Below, piece after piece: positions 31,590-41,460 of a DNA stretch of 64,000 nucleotides. Numbering within the stretch: position 1 is the first letter of the stretch; the number at the start of each line of letters is the position of its first letter. Below the pieces are notes generated by a model, which was not told where the DNA came from, did no database searches, and was given only the letters and a program-made list of their open reading frames with translations. Origin of the DNA: Coccinella septempunctata (taxonomy: Eukaryota > Arthropoda > Insecta > Coleoptera > Coccinellidae); NCBI RefSeq assembly GCF_907165205.1, contig NC_058193.1, forward strand, positions 8,680,001 through 8,744,000, written 5' to 3'. The position numbers were made by a program, and so were the translations under genes.

Positions 31590-32330
31590 ACACGGAACTG
31601 ACATCTTAATCAGGTGGAGCGGTGAGGGAGCGGAGCACCAGAAAATGCCCTGGTGTGAGGGCCTTAAAATCAGAAGGGTCAGACGATGGGAGATACAGAG
31701 GACGAGAGTTGAGGATTGCCTCAACCTGAGTGCAGACGGTGAGGACCTCTTCCTAAGTGAGTTTTTGCTCACTGATAACGCGAGTGAAATGATGCTAAGC
31801 AGATTTGACAGTGGCTTTCCAAAGGCCGCCAGAGTAAGGACTGGAAGGTGGTATGAATCGCCAGTTAGTTCCGGAAGACGAGGCTGCATCACAAAGACTT
31901 TACTGATGTTGTGGAGTAGACAATAAGCGGCCAAGATAACGGAGGTAGTTATGTACACCCACGAAGTTGGTCCCGTTCTCCGAAAAGATAACGCCAGGAT
32001 GACCTCGGTGTGCAACGAAGCTACGATAAGCAGCAATGAAAGCTGGGGTGGACAGCTCAGATGCCAATTCTAGGTGACCCGCTTTGGTGGTGAAATAGAT
32101 GAAAACAACTAGAATGCCTTGGTGCTAACGGTTCCACGCAGTCGTGCACTCGCTACATAAAATGGGCCTGCGTAGTCAACGCCAGTGGTTAGAAAAGCCG
32201 CAGCAGAGGATAGCCGCTCAGGTGGAAGATTGCCCATTGATTGAATTAGAGGACGGGGTTTGCAGGAAAAGCATCTATTGCACTTTCGCAGATGATTACG
32301 CACCACATTACGACCGTCCAAAATCCAATA
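31590..32330 (-). pseudogene. BEL/Pao integrase fragment
   Basis: On the minus strand RNHLRKCNRCFSCKPRP, GNLPPERLSSAAAFLTTGVD and YAGPFYV are unmistakable BEL/Pao integrase sequence (zinc domain end and first catalytic Asp). Farther on, in shifted frames, come AYRSFVAHRGHPGVIFSENG (second Asp changed to Glu), YSGGLWKATVKSA (third acidic residue changed to Lys) and [19 protein letters not shown]. Stops and frameshifts are frequent. The family differs from the gypsy elements around it, so it is a fragment of another LTR element brought into the spacer of the inverted repeat. Confidence 0.8.
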
Positions 32331-32825
32331 ACGTCGGCGAATGAACGAGTGAGTAGCGAGAGCACCGGCGTGCAGACGACGAAGATGGGCATCATCGATG
32401 ATCAGATGAGTGAGATGATCATTCTTTGGCAGAATAACCGCTCTTTTCTCTGCGGTTCTTCTTTGATTGTGTGCACGACGAGCCGTTCAGCGAATTTTGA
32501 ATGAATTCTGTGTTGCGAGGGTTAGTGCTCTTGGAAATTTTTATTTTCCGTTTTCCGCGAGTGCCTTGAATAAAGGAGGTAGGTCTGTACCGTTCAGTTT
32601 CTTTATTAGACCTACACCGGTTACTTCTTTGACACTGCTGGACTGTATCGCTTCCTGTTATCTTTTGCCGTACTTTACCCTGTTTCGCCAGTCTGACTTT
32701 TTCCTTCGCTATCAGTCATGGTACGTAAGCCCTTGGGGTAGTGAAGAGGAAGTCCCGCCAACCCCCCCTGTTCGCGTTCCCGCCTCATAAGTGTTTAAAT
32801 AGAAATCTCTTCTTTTCTATCAGTC

Positions 32826-33186
32826 TGTGGTGGCGTAGTTGTACCCATGGTAGAGGAATACTTCATCTCACCATGATGGTACCAAGGGAAGCCAAACGAT
32901 GGCATCACTGCGCACGACGGTTGCGATCACAGGGTAGATTATACGTCTATTGCGGTGCAGCATACGCCAAACGATGGCGCCACCGGCGACGCAACACTCG
33001 ATACCCTCGACGTAACCGGCGTTTATAGCAGGCACAAACTACGCTGCTTCGGCGATTGTCGTAGGTAGCTGCTAGGGTTCATTAACCTACCTGATGAGTC
33101 CGACCCTAGCAGTGGGACGAAACAATCACCCCCAAGAGCACGCCATTCTTCAAATGGCGTGAACTCACCCCAGCACATACCGCCAA
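32826..33186 (+). mobile_element. 361 bp TG...CA insert with hammerhead ribozyme (retrozyme-like solo LTR?)
   Basis: Comparison with LTR copies A, B, C, F and G shows that this segment is inserted into hairpin 2 of copy E. It starts TGTGGTGGCGTAG and ends ATACCGCCA or one A later, and AGTC is present on both sides (32822-32825, 33187-33190). It is GC-richer than the surroundings. It contains a repeated CCAAACGATGGC (about 32896 and 32968), a hammerhead ribozyme and a 9 bp hairpin CACGCCATT/AATGGCGTG (33139-33161). No open reading frame of note. Plant retrozymes have LTRs of about this size, with type III hammerheads and 4 bp duplications; the parallel is an inference. Confidence 0.75.
33054..33127 (+). 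ncRNA. Type III hammerhead ribozyme
   Basis: Stem III GATTGT (33054-33059) with ACAATC (33122-33127); C17 at 33060, so cleavage is expected after it. Stem I GTAGGT (33061-33066) with ACCTAC (33085-33090), loop 1 of 18 nt. Core CTGATGA at 33091-33097. Stem II GTCC (33098-33101) with GGAC (33115-33118), loop 2 of 13 nt. GAA at 33119-33121. All conserved core bases are present. Ends lie in stem III, which makes it type III, the class of viroids, viral satellite RNAs and plant retrozymes. Loop 1 bases 33069-33078 and loop 2 bases 33103-33112 are perfectly complementary over 10 bp. Confidence 0.95.
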
Positions 33187-33682
33187 AGTCATGGTGCGTA
33201 AGCCTTAGGGTAGAGAATAAGAGATACTGCTCATCGTCAGTGGAATCCCGTAGTTGCGCTCAAAACAGACCTTTTCTTCGCTATCAGTCATATAGCGTAG
33301 CCCTTGGCGTAGTGAATAAAAGTCTCGAGTTGATCCGCCCTGGTTATGTTCCTTTCGTTTCTGGATAAATACAATTAATTACATCCCGATATCGTATAGC
33401 AAATCATTTCACTTTGCTAGGCCATCCTTAGAATCCATTTCGTCAGTTCTGGTTGGCGCATTTTATTGCACAACCTTTGATTTTTCACTGTACCCGCGGT
33501 ATAAACTTTATAAAGTGCTCGTGATCGGATCGAATTTCCCGAATGTACGTTTGCTGATCGATTCGCTCATATTTTATACCCACACATATATCCGTTGTTT
33601 ATATAATCAGTTTCCGAAGGTGTGAATAAACTAGTACATAATTTTATTTTGACTACTTCGTTATCGCTACCACGATATAAAC

Positions 33683-34764
33683 CTATAAACCTATAAAAGC
33701 AAATTTTCCCCCGAGACGGGCACTTTTGCTCTTTTACTTCAGTCTTTGACTTGGTGACTTCTACTTTTGATCCTGTTACTTCAGTCGTTTTTACTGCTTC
33801 TTTACTTCAGTTAGTTTTATGCTCCGTACTTTCTGCGATTCGACGTTTAAGAATATTTTTGCGTTGCTAGCATCAGTGATATTAAGAATTAATTTTTTGT
33901 TTTTTTTTTCCTTTGATTTTCGCGAGTGCCTGAAACAAAGGAGGTAGGTCCCCGTCTGTAGCGTTCAGTTTCTTTGTTAGACCTACAGCGGTTACTTCTC
34001 TGACTTTGACACTGCTGTACTGTATCGCTTTCTGTTATATTTTATCGTTCTTTACCCTGTTTCGCGAGTCTGACTTTTTCCTTCGCTATCAGTCATGGTG
34101 TGGAAGCCCTTGGGGTACTGAAGGGAAAGTCCCGTCAACCCCCCCTGTCCGCGTCATAAGTGTTTAATCCGAAGTCCCTTCTTTTCTATCAGTCATGGCG
34201 CGTTATAGCCCTTGGGGTAGAGAATAAGAGATACCGCTCGTCGACAGTGAAATCCCGTAATTGCGCTAACAATAGACCTTTTCTTCGCTATCAGTCATGG
34301 AGCGTTATAGCCCTTGGGGTAGCGAATAAAAGTCTCGAATAGACCCGCCCTGGTTGTGTTTCATTTCTGGAGAAATACAATTACATCCCGATACCGTATA
34401 GCAAGTCCATAGTATTCATTCCGTTCTGGCTGGCGCATTTTATTGAACCTTTGATTTTTCACTGCACCCGGTATAAGCTTTGTAAAGTACTCGTGACCGG
34501 ATAGAGTTTTCCGAATGTATGTTCGCTTATAGATTCGCTCATATTTCATGCCTACACGTATCTCCGTTGTACATATAAGCAGTTTCCGAAGGTGTGAATA
34601 AACTTTTACATAACTTGATTTTGACTACTTCGTTATCGCTACCACCCTAGATAACAGCGAACTCTGTCTCCGACTAGCAGCCACTCTGGTAGGTTTGCTA
34701 TTCTTCCTAGTGAAAAGAATAGCTGGCGCTCGAGATAAGCTTTCTCCGAGGTAACCACGTTACA
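33683..34764 (+). repeat. LTR copy F, nearly complete
   Basis: From the TATA region with repeated TATAAACC units (33676-33700) to the end ACCACGTTACA at 34764. It is the mirror of copy C and includes the three hairpins (hairpin 2 near 34160-34240). Confidence 0.8.
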
Positions 34765-34766
34765 TA

Positions 34767-35739
34767 TGTACTAGTTTATTCACACTTTCGGAAACTGATT
34801 ATATGTACAACGGAGATATGTGTAGGTATGAAATATGAGTGAATCTATCAGCAAACATACATTCGGTAAAATTCTATCCGGTCACGAGTACTTTATAAAG
34901 TTTATACCGGGTACAGTAAAAAATCAAAGGTTGTTCAATAAAATGCGCCAACCAGAACTGACGAAATGAATACTGAGGATGATCTCGCGAAGTGAAATGA
35001 CTTGCTATACGGTATCGGGATGTAATTAATTGTATTTCTCCAATGAAAAGAAACACAACCAGAGCGGACCTATTCGAGACCTTCATTCGCTACTCAAAGG
35101 GCTATAACGCTCCATCACTGATAGCGCAGAAAAGGTCTATTTTTAGCGCAACTACGGGATTTCACTGACGACGAGCGGTATCTCTTATTCTCTACCCCAA
35201 GGGCTTACGCGCCATGACTGATAGAAAAGAAGAGATTTCGGATTCAACACTTATGACGCGGCACGCGGACAGGGGCGTAAACGGGACTTTCCCTTCAGTA
35301 CCACAAGAGCTTACGCGCCATGACTGATAGCGAAGGGAAAAGTCAGACTGGCGAAACAGGGTGAAGGACGATAAAATATAACAGAAAGCGATACAGTACA
35401 GCAGTGTCAAAGAAGTAACCGGTGTAGGTCTAATTAAGAAACTGAACGGTAAAGACGGGGACCTACCTCCTTTATTTCAGGCACTCGCGGAAAACAAATA
35501 AAAACCTAAAAATTAATTCCTAATAGTACCAATATTCCCAACACAAAATTATTTCAAAAATTGTTGAACGGCTTGTCGTGCACACTATTAACGAATCGCA
35601 GAAGAGTACGGAGCGTAAACTAACTAAAGTGAAAGAGCAGAAATCAAAAAGTAAAAGAGCGACTGAAGTAACAGAGAATCAAAAGTCAAAAGTGACCGTC
35701 GCGGGGAAAAATCTGCTTTTATATGCAAATCCCCCCACA
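34767..35739 (-). repeat. LTR copy G, inverted, mirror of copy B
   Basis: Starts on the plus strand with ATGTACTAGTTTATTCAC and ends at CCCCCCACA (35739). It has the same truncation as copy B, at the same base, as expected for the two arms of one inverted repeat. Confidence 0.8.
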
Positions 35740-35741
35740 CG

Positions 35742-35863
35742 TTGAACGTTCTGAGTCTGGTCGTTCAGTTGCCCTAAAACTTCAAGCAAGTGTTGGTTCA
35801 ACCAAAGAAACAACATTTTTTGAAGTTTTACGGCAACTGAACGACCAGACTCAGAACGTTCAA
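35742..35863. repeat. Near-perfect hairpin, 43 bp arms
   Basis: Arms 35742-35784 and 35821-35863 match with one mismatch; the 36 nt loop itself holds the palindrome TTGGTTCAACCAA. It begins directly at the outer edge of LTR G. Confidence 0.9.
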
Positions 35864-36926
35864 GGGAATGTCTTAACTCCACAGTTGCCGAAGAGGTATA
35901 TTGATCAAACTGTAGATGAATGATGATTTTATTAATTACAATCTAAGCTTATATACTAAATCGAACAATGACGATAGAAATAACATTGCCATATTTGGTA
36001 TTACTGCACTGACGGAGTCCCCGGTTGCATCAATTGTTTCTAGCCAGTCAGCAGATTTCGGTAGATCGACGGCTCGCTCGGCGTGACCCAGTTTTGTGAA
36101 TAATTCAGATGGAATTTTCCATATTATTGAACTTGATTATTTTTTAGACTAATGTTCGAATTTCGAACAAGTGGTCTATCTGCCGCATATCATCTGTTTT
36201 TCCAGGGGCTGATTCCATCACTCGAGTAGCTGATGTTGCTACTGCTTCTGGGACAATTCGACGACCAGTCGAATCGTCATCAAATTTTGTCCTCTTCCAA
36301 CTCAGTAGATTGCTGCTGTCTTCTTTCGTCTGTTCACACCTTTCGATTCAATTTACTGAAGGACACTTCAGGGCGGGCGGCATGTTCGATCGTGAATTGG
36401 GTTGCCTGACTCCGGTTTGTTAGGCGCCGACGTGTGTAGTAGAAAGAAAGACTTTGTCGTCTCTCAATCACGACAATTCTAATCGCCGGACGCGCCGAAA
36501 TACTTCTTTCAAAAACCTAAATAATCTTCTTATAAATCGCCGAAATCATCGCACCATTTGTCATCTCTCTATATTCAGTGAACCAAAGTGATATTGAGCA
36601 ACTTCAAGTGAAGTGCCGTGTGTTATTCATCTATCGTGCCACGGAGCTAAATGCAGAAGGAGGGTATAAATCATCTGAAGTTAATCGCAAACTCATTTGC
36701 GAAAAATTAATAGTTGTTTTTCTCTTGGCCAGAAGTATGTTGCGTGTTCACGAGTCGGCAAACCTTCTGCCCTATTTATTCTCGCACCCGGGAAAAAATC
36801 TAAAAATGTCGTACTCACAAGGTACTACAATGAAGGAATTGTTAAATATTCGAAACAAAAATTTATAATATGTTCGGTATCTACCTCTTAAGTAAAGATA
36901 ATTCTTTCAATGTAAAAAACAATGTA
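35864..36926. other. No gene recognised
   Basis: Mixed sequence with a GC-richer part near 36360-36500 (GGCGCCGACGTG) that could belong to an LTR or promoter, but no ends, tails or protein motifs are seen. Confidence 0.3.
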
Positions 36927-38092
36927 CAGGGTGAGCAAATTTCGATGTTTTAGCACTACAGCTTTTAAACCAGAGGAGATAGACAAAATCTGATACCCCA
37001 TTCTCCTTCTCTTTTTCTGAGAAACTCACAATAGTGGTAGTAATTCTTGGCCACTTTCTTTTGTTTTCGAGTTATAAGCAAATATTGGAAAAATGGCGAT
37101 ATCGAAATAAATTTATATCTCCGCTAATACTGATGATAGAGCTCTGAAATTGAAACATTATACAGGCACTTTTACATAGAATCCAGTGGCGTGCTCGCCT
37201 TTTTATCAGGATTTTTAATTACGAAGCTATGAACCAAAGTTGTGTTTTTTTAAATGGGAACACTACTTTTCGGTGCAATTTTTTGAATGCTTAATTTTTA
37301 CTGATTTCAAAAATATATAACATTATATGGTTTGTATCAATATAAATAATAGAAAATGGTCAAATCCACTTTTTAATAATAATAATAATAATATTTCTAT
37401 GGTTTCAACTTCTGACGAGCACAGAAAAATAGAGTTTCCTATAACAAAAGCAGTCTCCTTCCGGCAATTTCATTCTTTCTATGAATATTGGTGAAAATTT
37501 ACCAATATTCACAAAATTTGAATCAAGATATATTTCATGAATTTTCATAATAATGAAAGGACTTATAGAAGGAAACAGTGGTAATCATACGATGCTATAT
37601 TTTTTTATGCTCATCAAAAGTTGAAACCATGGAAATATTGAGAAAAAAGGTTTTTGACCATTTTCTATTATTTATATTGATACGAACCACATGACAATTT
37701 ATATTTTCGAAATCAGTAAAAATTAAGCTTTCAAGGAATTGCACAGAAAAGTAGTGTTCCCATTTAAAAAAATACAACTTTGGTTCATAGCTTCGTAATT
37801 TAACATCCTGCTAAAAAGGCGAGCACGCCACTGGATTCTACGTAAAAAAGAGCCTGTATAATGTTTCAATTTCAGAGCTCTATCATCAGTATTAACGGAG
37901 ATATAAATTAATTTCGATATCGCCACTTTTCCAATTTTTGCTTATAACTCGAAAACAAAAAAAAGTGGCCAAAAATTACTACCACTATTGTGAGTTTCTC
38001 AGAAAAAGAGAACGAGAATGGGGTATCAGATTTTGTGTATCTCCTCTGGTTTAAAAACTGTAGTGCTAAAACATCGAAATTTGCCCACCCTG
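36927..38092. mobile_element. Foldback element 3, TA duplication
   Basis: 1166 bp with arms about 36927-37435 and 37605-38092. Ends CAGGGTGAGCAAATTTCG on the left and the complement of CAGGGTGGGCAAATTTCG on the right; flanks TA at 36925-36926 and 38093-38094. Terminal bases match element 1 (2346-3800) but the arms are mostly different. The left arm has gained an (AAT)n microsatellite at about 37376-37392. No coding capacity. Confidence 0.88.
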
Positions 38093-38094
38093 TA

Positions 38095-38240
38095 CATACC
38101 CATTTCAATGTAATTAAATTTTTTGTATATTTTGTAAGTACTTTGATTTCACCTAATATATCTCCTGCCTAAAAAAATTCCAATGGTTAGTACAACTTTA
38201 TGTATCTCTAAGGCGAAACAAAGTTCGCCGGGTCAGCTAG
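38095..38240 (+). mobile_element. Helitron 3' end
   Basis: The hairpin GGCGAA (38212-38217) / TTCGCC (38224-38229) is followed by GGGTCAG and CTAG (38237-38240) before T. A hairpin about ten bases before CTRR-T is the Helitron 3' terminus. The 5' end (TC) is not located; the start given here is only the edge of the neighbouring element. Confidence 0.6.
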
Positions 38241-39688
38241 TTCATAATTGGCGAATTCAAAAATCTAGACGCCCTCTGCCGACTGAATTACGAAAATACT
38301 TTGTCAGTACTGCAAAGTCAAAACAAGCTTTGTTTCTTGTTTTCTCTTATCTTACGTTTTCCAACAAAGTATTATAATTTATATTATTGGGAGAAGTTAT
38401 GTTGGGATTATTGTCTGGGTTTCTGAAAAAAATATTGATTCCGAAAAAATATTAGAAAAAGTATCCATTATACCAGTGCTTTCAACTGGCAGCAGTTTTT
38501 TGCGATTTTTCTTTACGAGAGTTTTCTGCTAAATTCAATTGACGATTTAGGAATACAACTTCATATTTTTCATACTTCCACATAAATGCTTTTTCTCATC
38601 TGTAAAACTTGTTCCATGAGCTGAATCATATTTATGTCTCTGGAGATTTCCGTATGAGGAATACCTAGATCATAACATGGAATTGAAATATTTTAAATAG
38701 AAACTTTAAAACTTCCACATAAACGCATTATTCATCAAGATGTTTAGTTTCTACCTCCTTCACAAACTACTGAGTTTGTGAAGGCATATACTGATATACT
38801 GATATGCTACCTTAACATTATTATAACCTACGTTCATTTCAAGAAATAATCTGTGAAATAATAGGAATTTGTGTCTAGGTACAGTGGATCACCAATATCA
38901 TCGCTCGATATTATTCCACAATTTATCTCTTTCAAATGAAGTATTTCCAACCAATGTTGATCTTTCTTTACGAAACTAAATCGATCTATTCACTTCCGAT
39001 AAATATCTTGATTTACTAGAAAAACTCTATTAGGCCGTACAAATGTTTTTCTTCTTCTTCCTTTACTATGTGTTAGGCAACTAGGCCATCGTCACAGCAC
39101 AAGTTTCGGCTGCTGGCTCCGTCAGGGGACGGGTCTTGAACAAGTCAATAGCCAACAGGAATCGGGCGCTAAATGACTTTTTCGCTTGTTAATTTGTAGG
39201 AGGTGTTGTGGGCTCTCTACGAGGGAGGGAAGAGGAAAACAGACACAAGGACGTCCAACGCAAGGGACTAGAAATAGATAATGAGGTCATTAATAACATG
39301 AAATCGAAGACAACTTCACTGAGGAATTCAAAAAGTTAATGATTCTGCAATATTAGGGTCATTTGAAAATAAAAATTCAGGACAGGGAGGGAATTTTTCA
39401 TCTCTCTTTTCGCCGCATATGCAAGCGTCAATCAAAGGGGAGAGAAGAAGAAAAAAAAAAGAAGAAAAAAAAAGGGGGGAAAGAAAATTCGTCTACTGAT
39501 CTGGGGAACAGGAAACTTTTTGGGAAGGCCCTACAAATATCGATTGAAATTCATTCTAGGAAGACTCTGCATTTCCTGAAATTCTTTAGGGTTTTCACTC
39601 CAAATCTCTGAAATAAAATCAATTAAAAAAATGAAATAAACGATTTGCTCCTGCATAAATTCTTGCACTTCATGATAGAGCTAATTTA
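38241..39688. other. No gene; palindrome and purine tract
   Basis: No coding similarity. 38757-38784 is a perfect palindrome with 12 bp arms (CCTTCACAAACT) around ACTG. 39436-39480 is an almost pure purine tract with G6 at its end. A stretch near 39060-39250 (GGACGGGTCTTGAACAAG) looks like part of a dispersed repeat but I cannot name it. Confidence 0.35.
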
Positions 39689-40370
39689 ATGTCATCTACA
39701 CCCGAAATAAGAAATAATGAAATTGACTTCATTGAAAACTTTCTTAGGGATAATCAACACCCGACAAATTTCATTGAAAAAACAATATTAAATTTAGAGA
39801 GAAAAATGACTAACCAAAATCATAATAATGATCACGGACAACCAACAAACCGTCAAGAACAACCAAATTTCTTGAACGTAATTCCTTATGTTAATGGCCT
39901 TTAAAAAAATAGGAAGAATCGGTTCCAAATTCAACATAAGAACTGTTTTTGAAAGGCAAAATGATTAAAGATCTATATCAACAAAAACTAAAGCTTTGAG
40001 CGAAAAACAAAAATCAAAAGATTGTATTCACAACATTCCCTGTATTTGTTGTAAAACTTATACATGTGAAACGTCTACACCTCTAGAAAAAAGAAAACGC
40101 TACTATAAAAATAATATCAAAAATAGAGAGATTAATGGATCACAGATCGCAGATCATGTTTGTTCTAATACAGGAGACTACATGATGGATTGGAATAAAA
40201 CTAAACTTTTAATGACGAAGCCAGACCATTATTATCGAAAGATTAAAGAGTCTACGTGTATTTTATTGGATCAAAATAATAAATTGGCAAATTGTTCGGT
40301 AGGAATAGATCATATTTGGATCAATTTACTGAAGAAGGAACTGTCATCCGGTAATTTCAAAATTAAATGA
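39689..40370 (+). pseudogene. PLE C-terminal relic with degenerate GIY-YIG domain
   Basis: First frame (39689-39904) has IDFIENFLRDNQHPTNFIEK, the region behind the RT core of PLEs. Second frame (39996-40370) has DCIHNIPCICCKTYTCETST in place of the usual IPCxCGKxYIGET pattern, then NREINGSQIADHVCSNTGDY and the C-terminal KPDHYYRKIKESTCILL. The glycine and tyrosine of the nuclease signature are altered. At least one frameshift and one stop lie between. It belongs to a different PLE lineage than the copy at 23571. Confidence 0.7.
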
Positions 40371-40466
40371 ATCGACGTTTCTATGCAGTCTCTGTTCCTA
40401 TGTATTGAAAATTAATGTCAAACAAAAGATACATTTCAGAAGATTTTCGAAAATTAATTTTCGTCG

Positions 40467-41460
40467 TCAATCCAATATATTTGTAGATGAATAATCTAAT
40501 GTGTTAGATCCTCTGGTTGGATCAGTTGGACAAATTTTTTTACTAAAGGACTTAAGAATATTACAAAGCATCTGATAGTCGTTTGAGTCCCTTTTTGGGT
40601 CTCTGTTAGAATCTCCAGTCAAAACAATTTTTCTTGAAGGTTTAAAGAGCTTGTCTAAAACTTTTGACAGACAATCACGAAGCAAAATGAAATCAGTACC
40701 TACAGGAGATCTGTAACAGTTTACAACCAAAATTTCCTCACTACATCTCCGAGTAGTTTTTACTTTAATAAGAGACGCACACACTGCAAATTCCTTCTCT
40801 ACCATGAAACCAGATAGATTAACTTAAGTTGATTTTAGATGATCACGACACCAAATTGCCACACCTCCATGTTTGAATTTCGAACGGCAAAAACCCGATG
40901 ACCTGTAAAATACAGGGAATTTTACACTAGAAATACTCGCATCTGAACACCATGTTTCTGTAGTACACACAACATCAAATCTATTATTTGCTAGAATATC
41001 GCAACACATCCGTCTTTCCCTGCAAACCCTGGTAGTTAAGTGATAGAAAATTCCCTGAGACAGTTTTCGGAACGTTTTTGTTTGAAAATGATGTCCACGT
41101 CAATGATTCGCCTTTGTCCTCTGGAGCCATCGGAAAAACTTTGACAAGATTGTACCCTTAGGCCAATGATCAGGATTTTTTACTAGTTCAAATTGACTCT
41201 CGTTAACTTCAACCCTGAATGAGGAATATTCTTCAGGAAACCTTGATGTTATTTTTTCACACGTCGGTTTTGGACCAGATATGAAGGTATCCAGATGATC
41301 CAGTATATCACTAGTAGTTGTGGTCGGGGCAAGTCTGGATATAAATAACGATACCTTTTTAGGGGCTACTTTTAGCTTGCTGCTCGCCGTAGAGGTTGCA
41401 GTAATGGGCTTTGATCTTTGTTTTCCACTTCCTTGTACAGGTACTACAGGAAAACACTAT
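40467..41460 (-). pseudogene. Non-LTR fragment: ORF1 end and ORF2 endonuclease start
   Basis: On the minus strand 41460-41090 encodes an ORF1 C-terminus (TCEKITSRFPEEYSSFRVEV, NPDHWPKGT), a pattern common to gag-like proteins of insect non-LTR elements. Then comes the beginning of ORF2: DVVCTTETWCSDASI (the catalytic ET of the endonuclease), GGVAIWCRDH and, after a stop at about 40822, ILVVNCYRSPVGTDF and KIVLTGDSNRDPKRDSNDY, where the family normally has GDFN. It ends abruptly at 40467 before the RT. Frameshifts are present at the ORF1 end and at about 41020. Confidence 0.7.

Larger units (their letters stand above)
32455..33673 (+). repeat. LTR copy E, interrupted by a 361 bp insert
   Basis: Begins with GTGTGCACGACGAGCCGTTC and ends at GTTATCGCTACCAC; TATA part and last 155 bp are missing. 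Its 5' part lies in the spacer and is more diverged than the other copies. Between CTATCAGTC (32825) and AGTCATGG (33187) it carries an insert absent from all other copies. Confidence 0.8.
29202..35741. repeat. Large inverted repeat: 2.36 kb arms, 1.8 kb spacer
   Basis: 29202-31563 and 33384-35741 are reverse complements with only scattered single differences. Left arm: LTR B (+, 3'-truncated), LTR C (-), end of LTR D (-). Right arm is its mirror: end of LTR E (+), LTR F (+), LTR G (-). The spacer holds a BEL/Pao fragment and most of LTR E. The outer edge is the LTR start TGTGGGGGG on both sides. Near identity of the arms means a recent duplication, gene conversion or an assembly error. Confidence 0.85.

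Noticed and set aside
31564..31926. 120-residue plus-strand frame in the spacer of the inverted repeat
   Set aside because: It is antisense to the BEL/Pao integrase relic.
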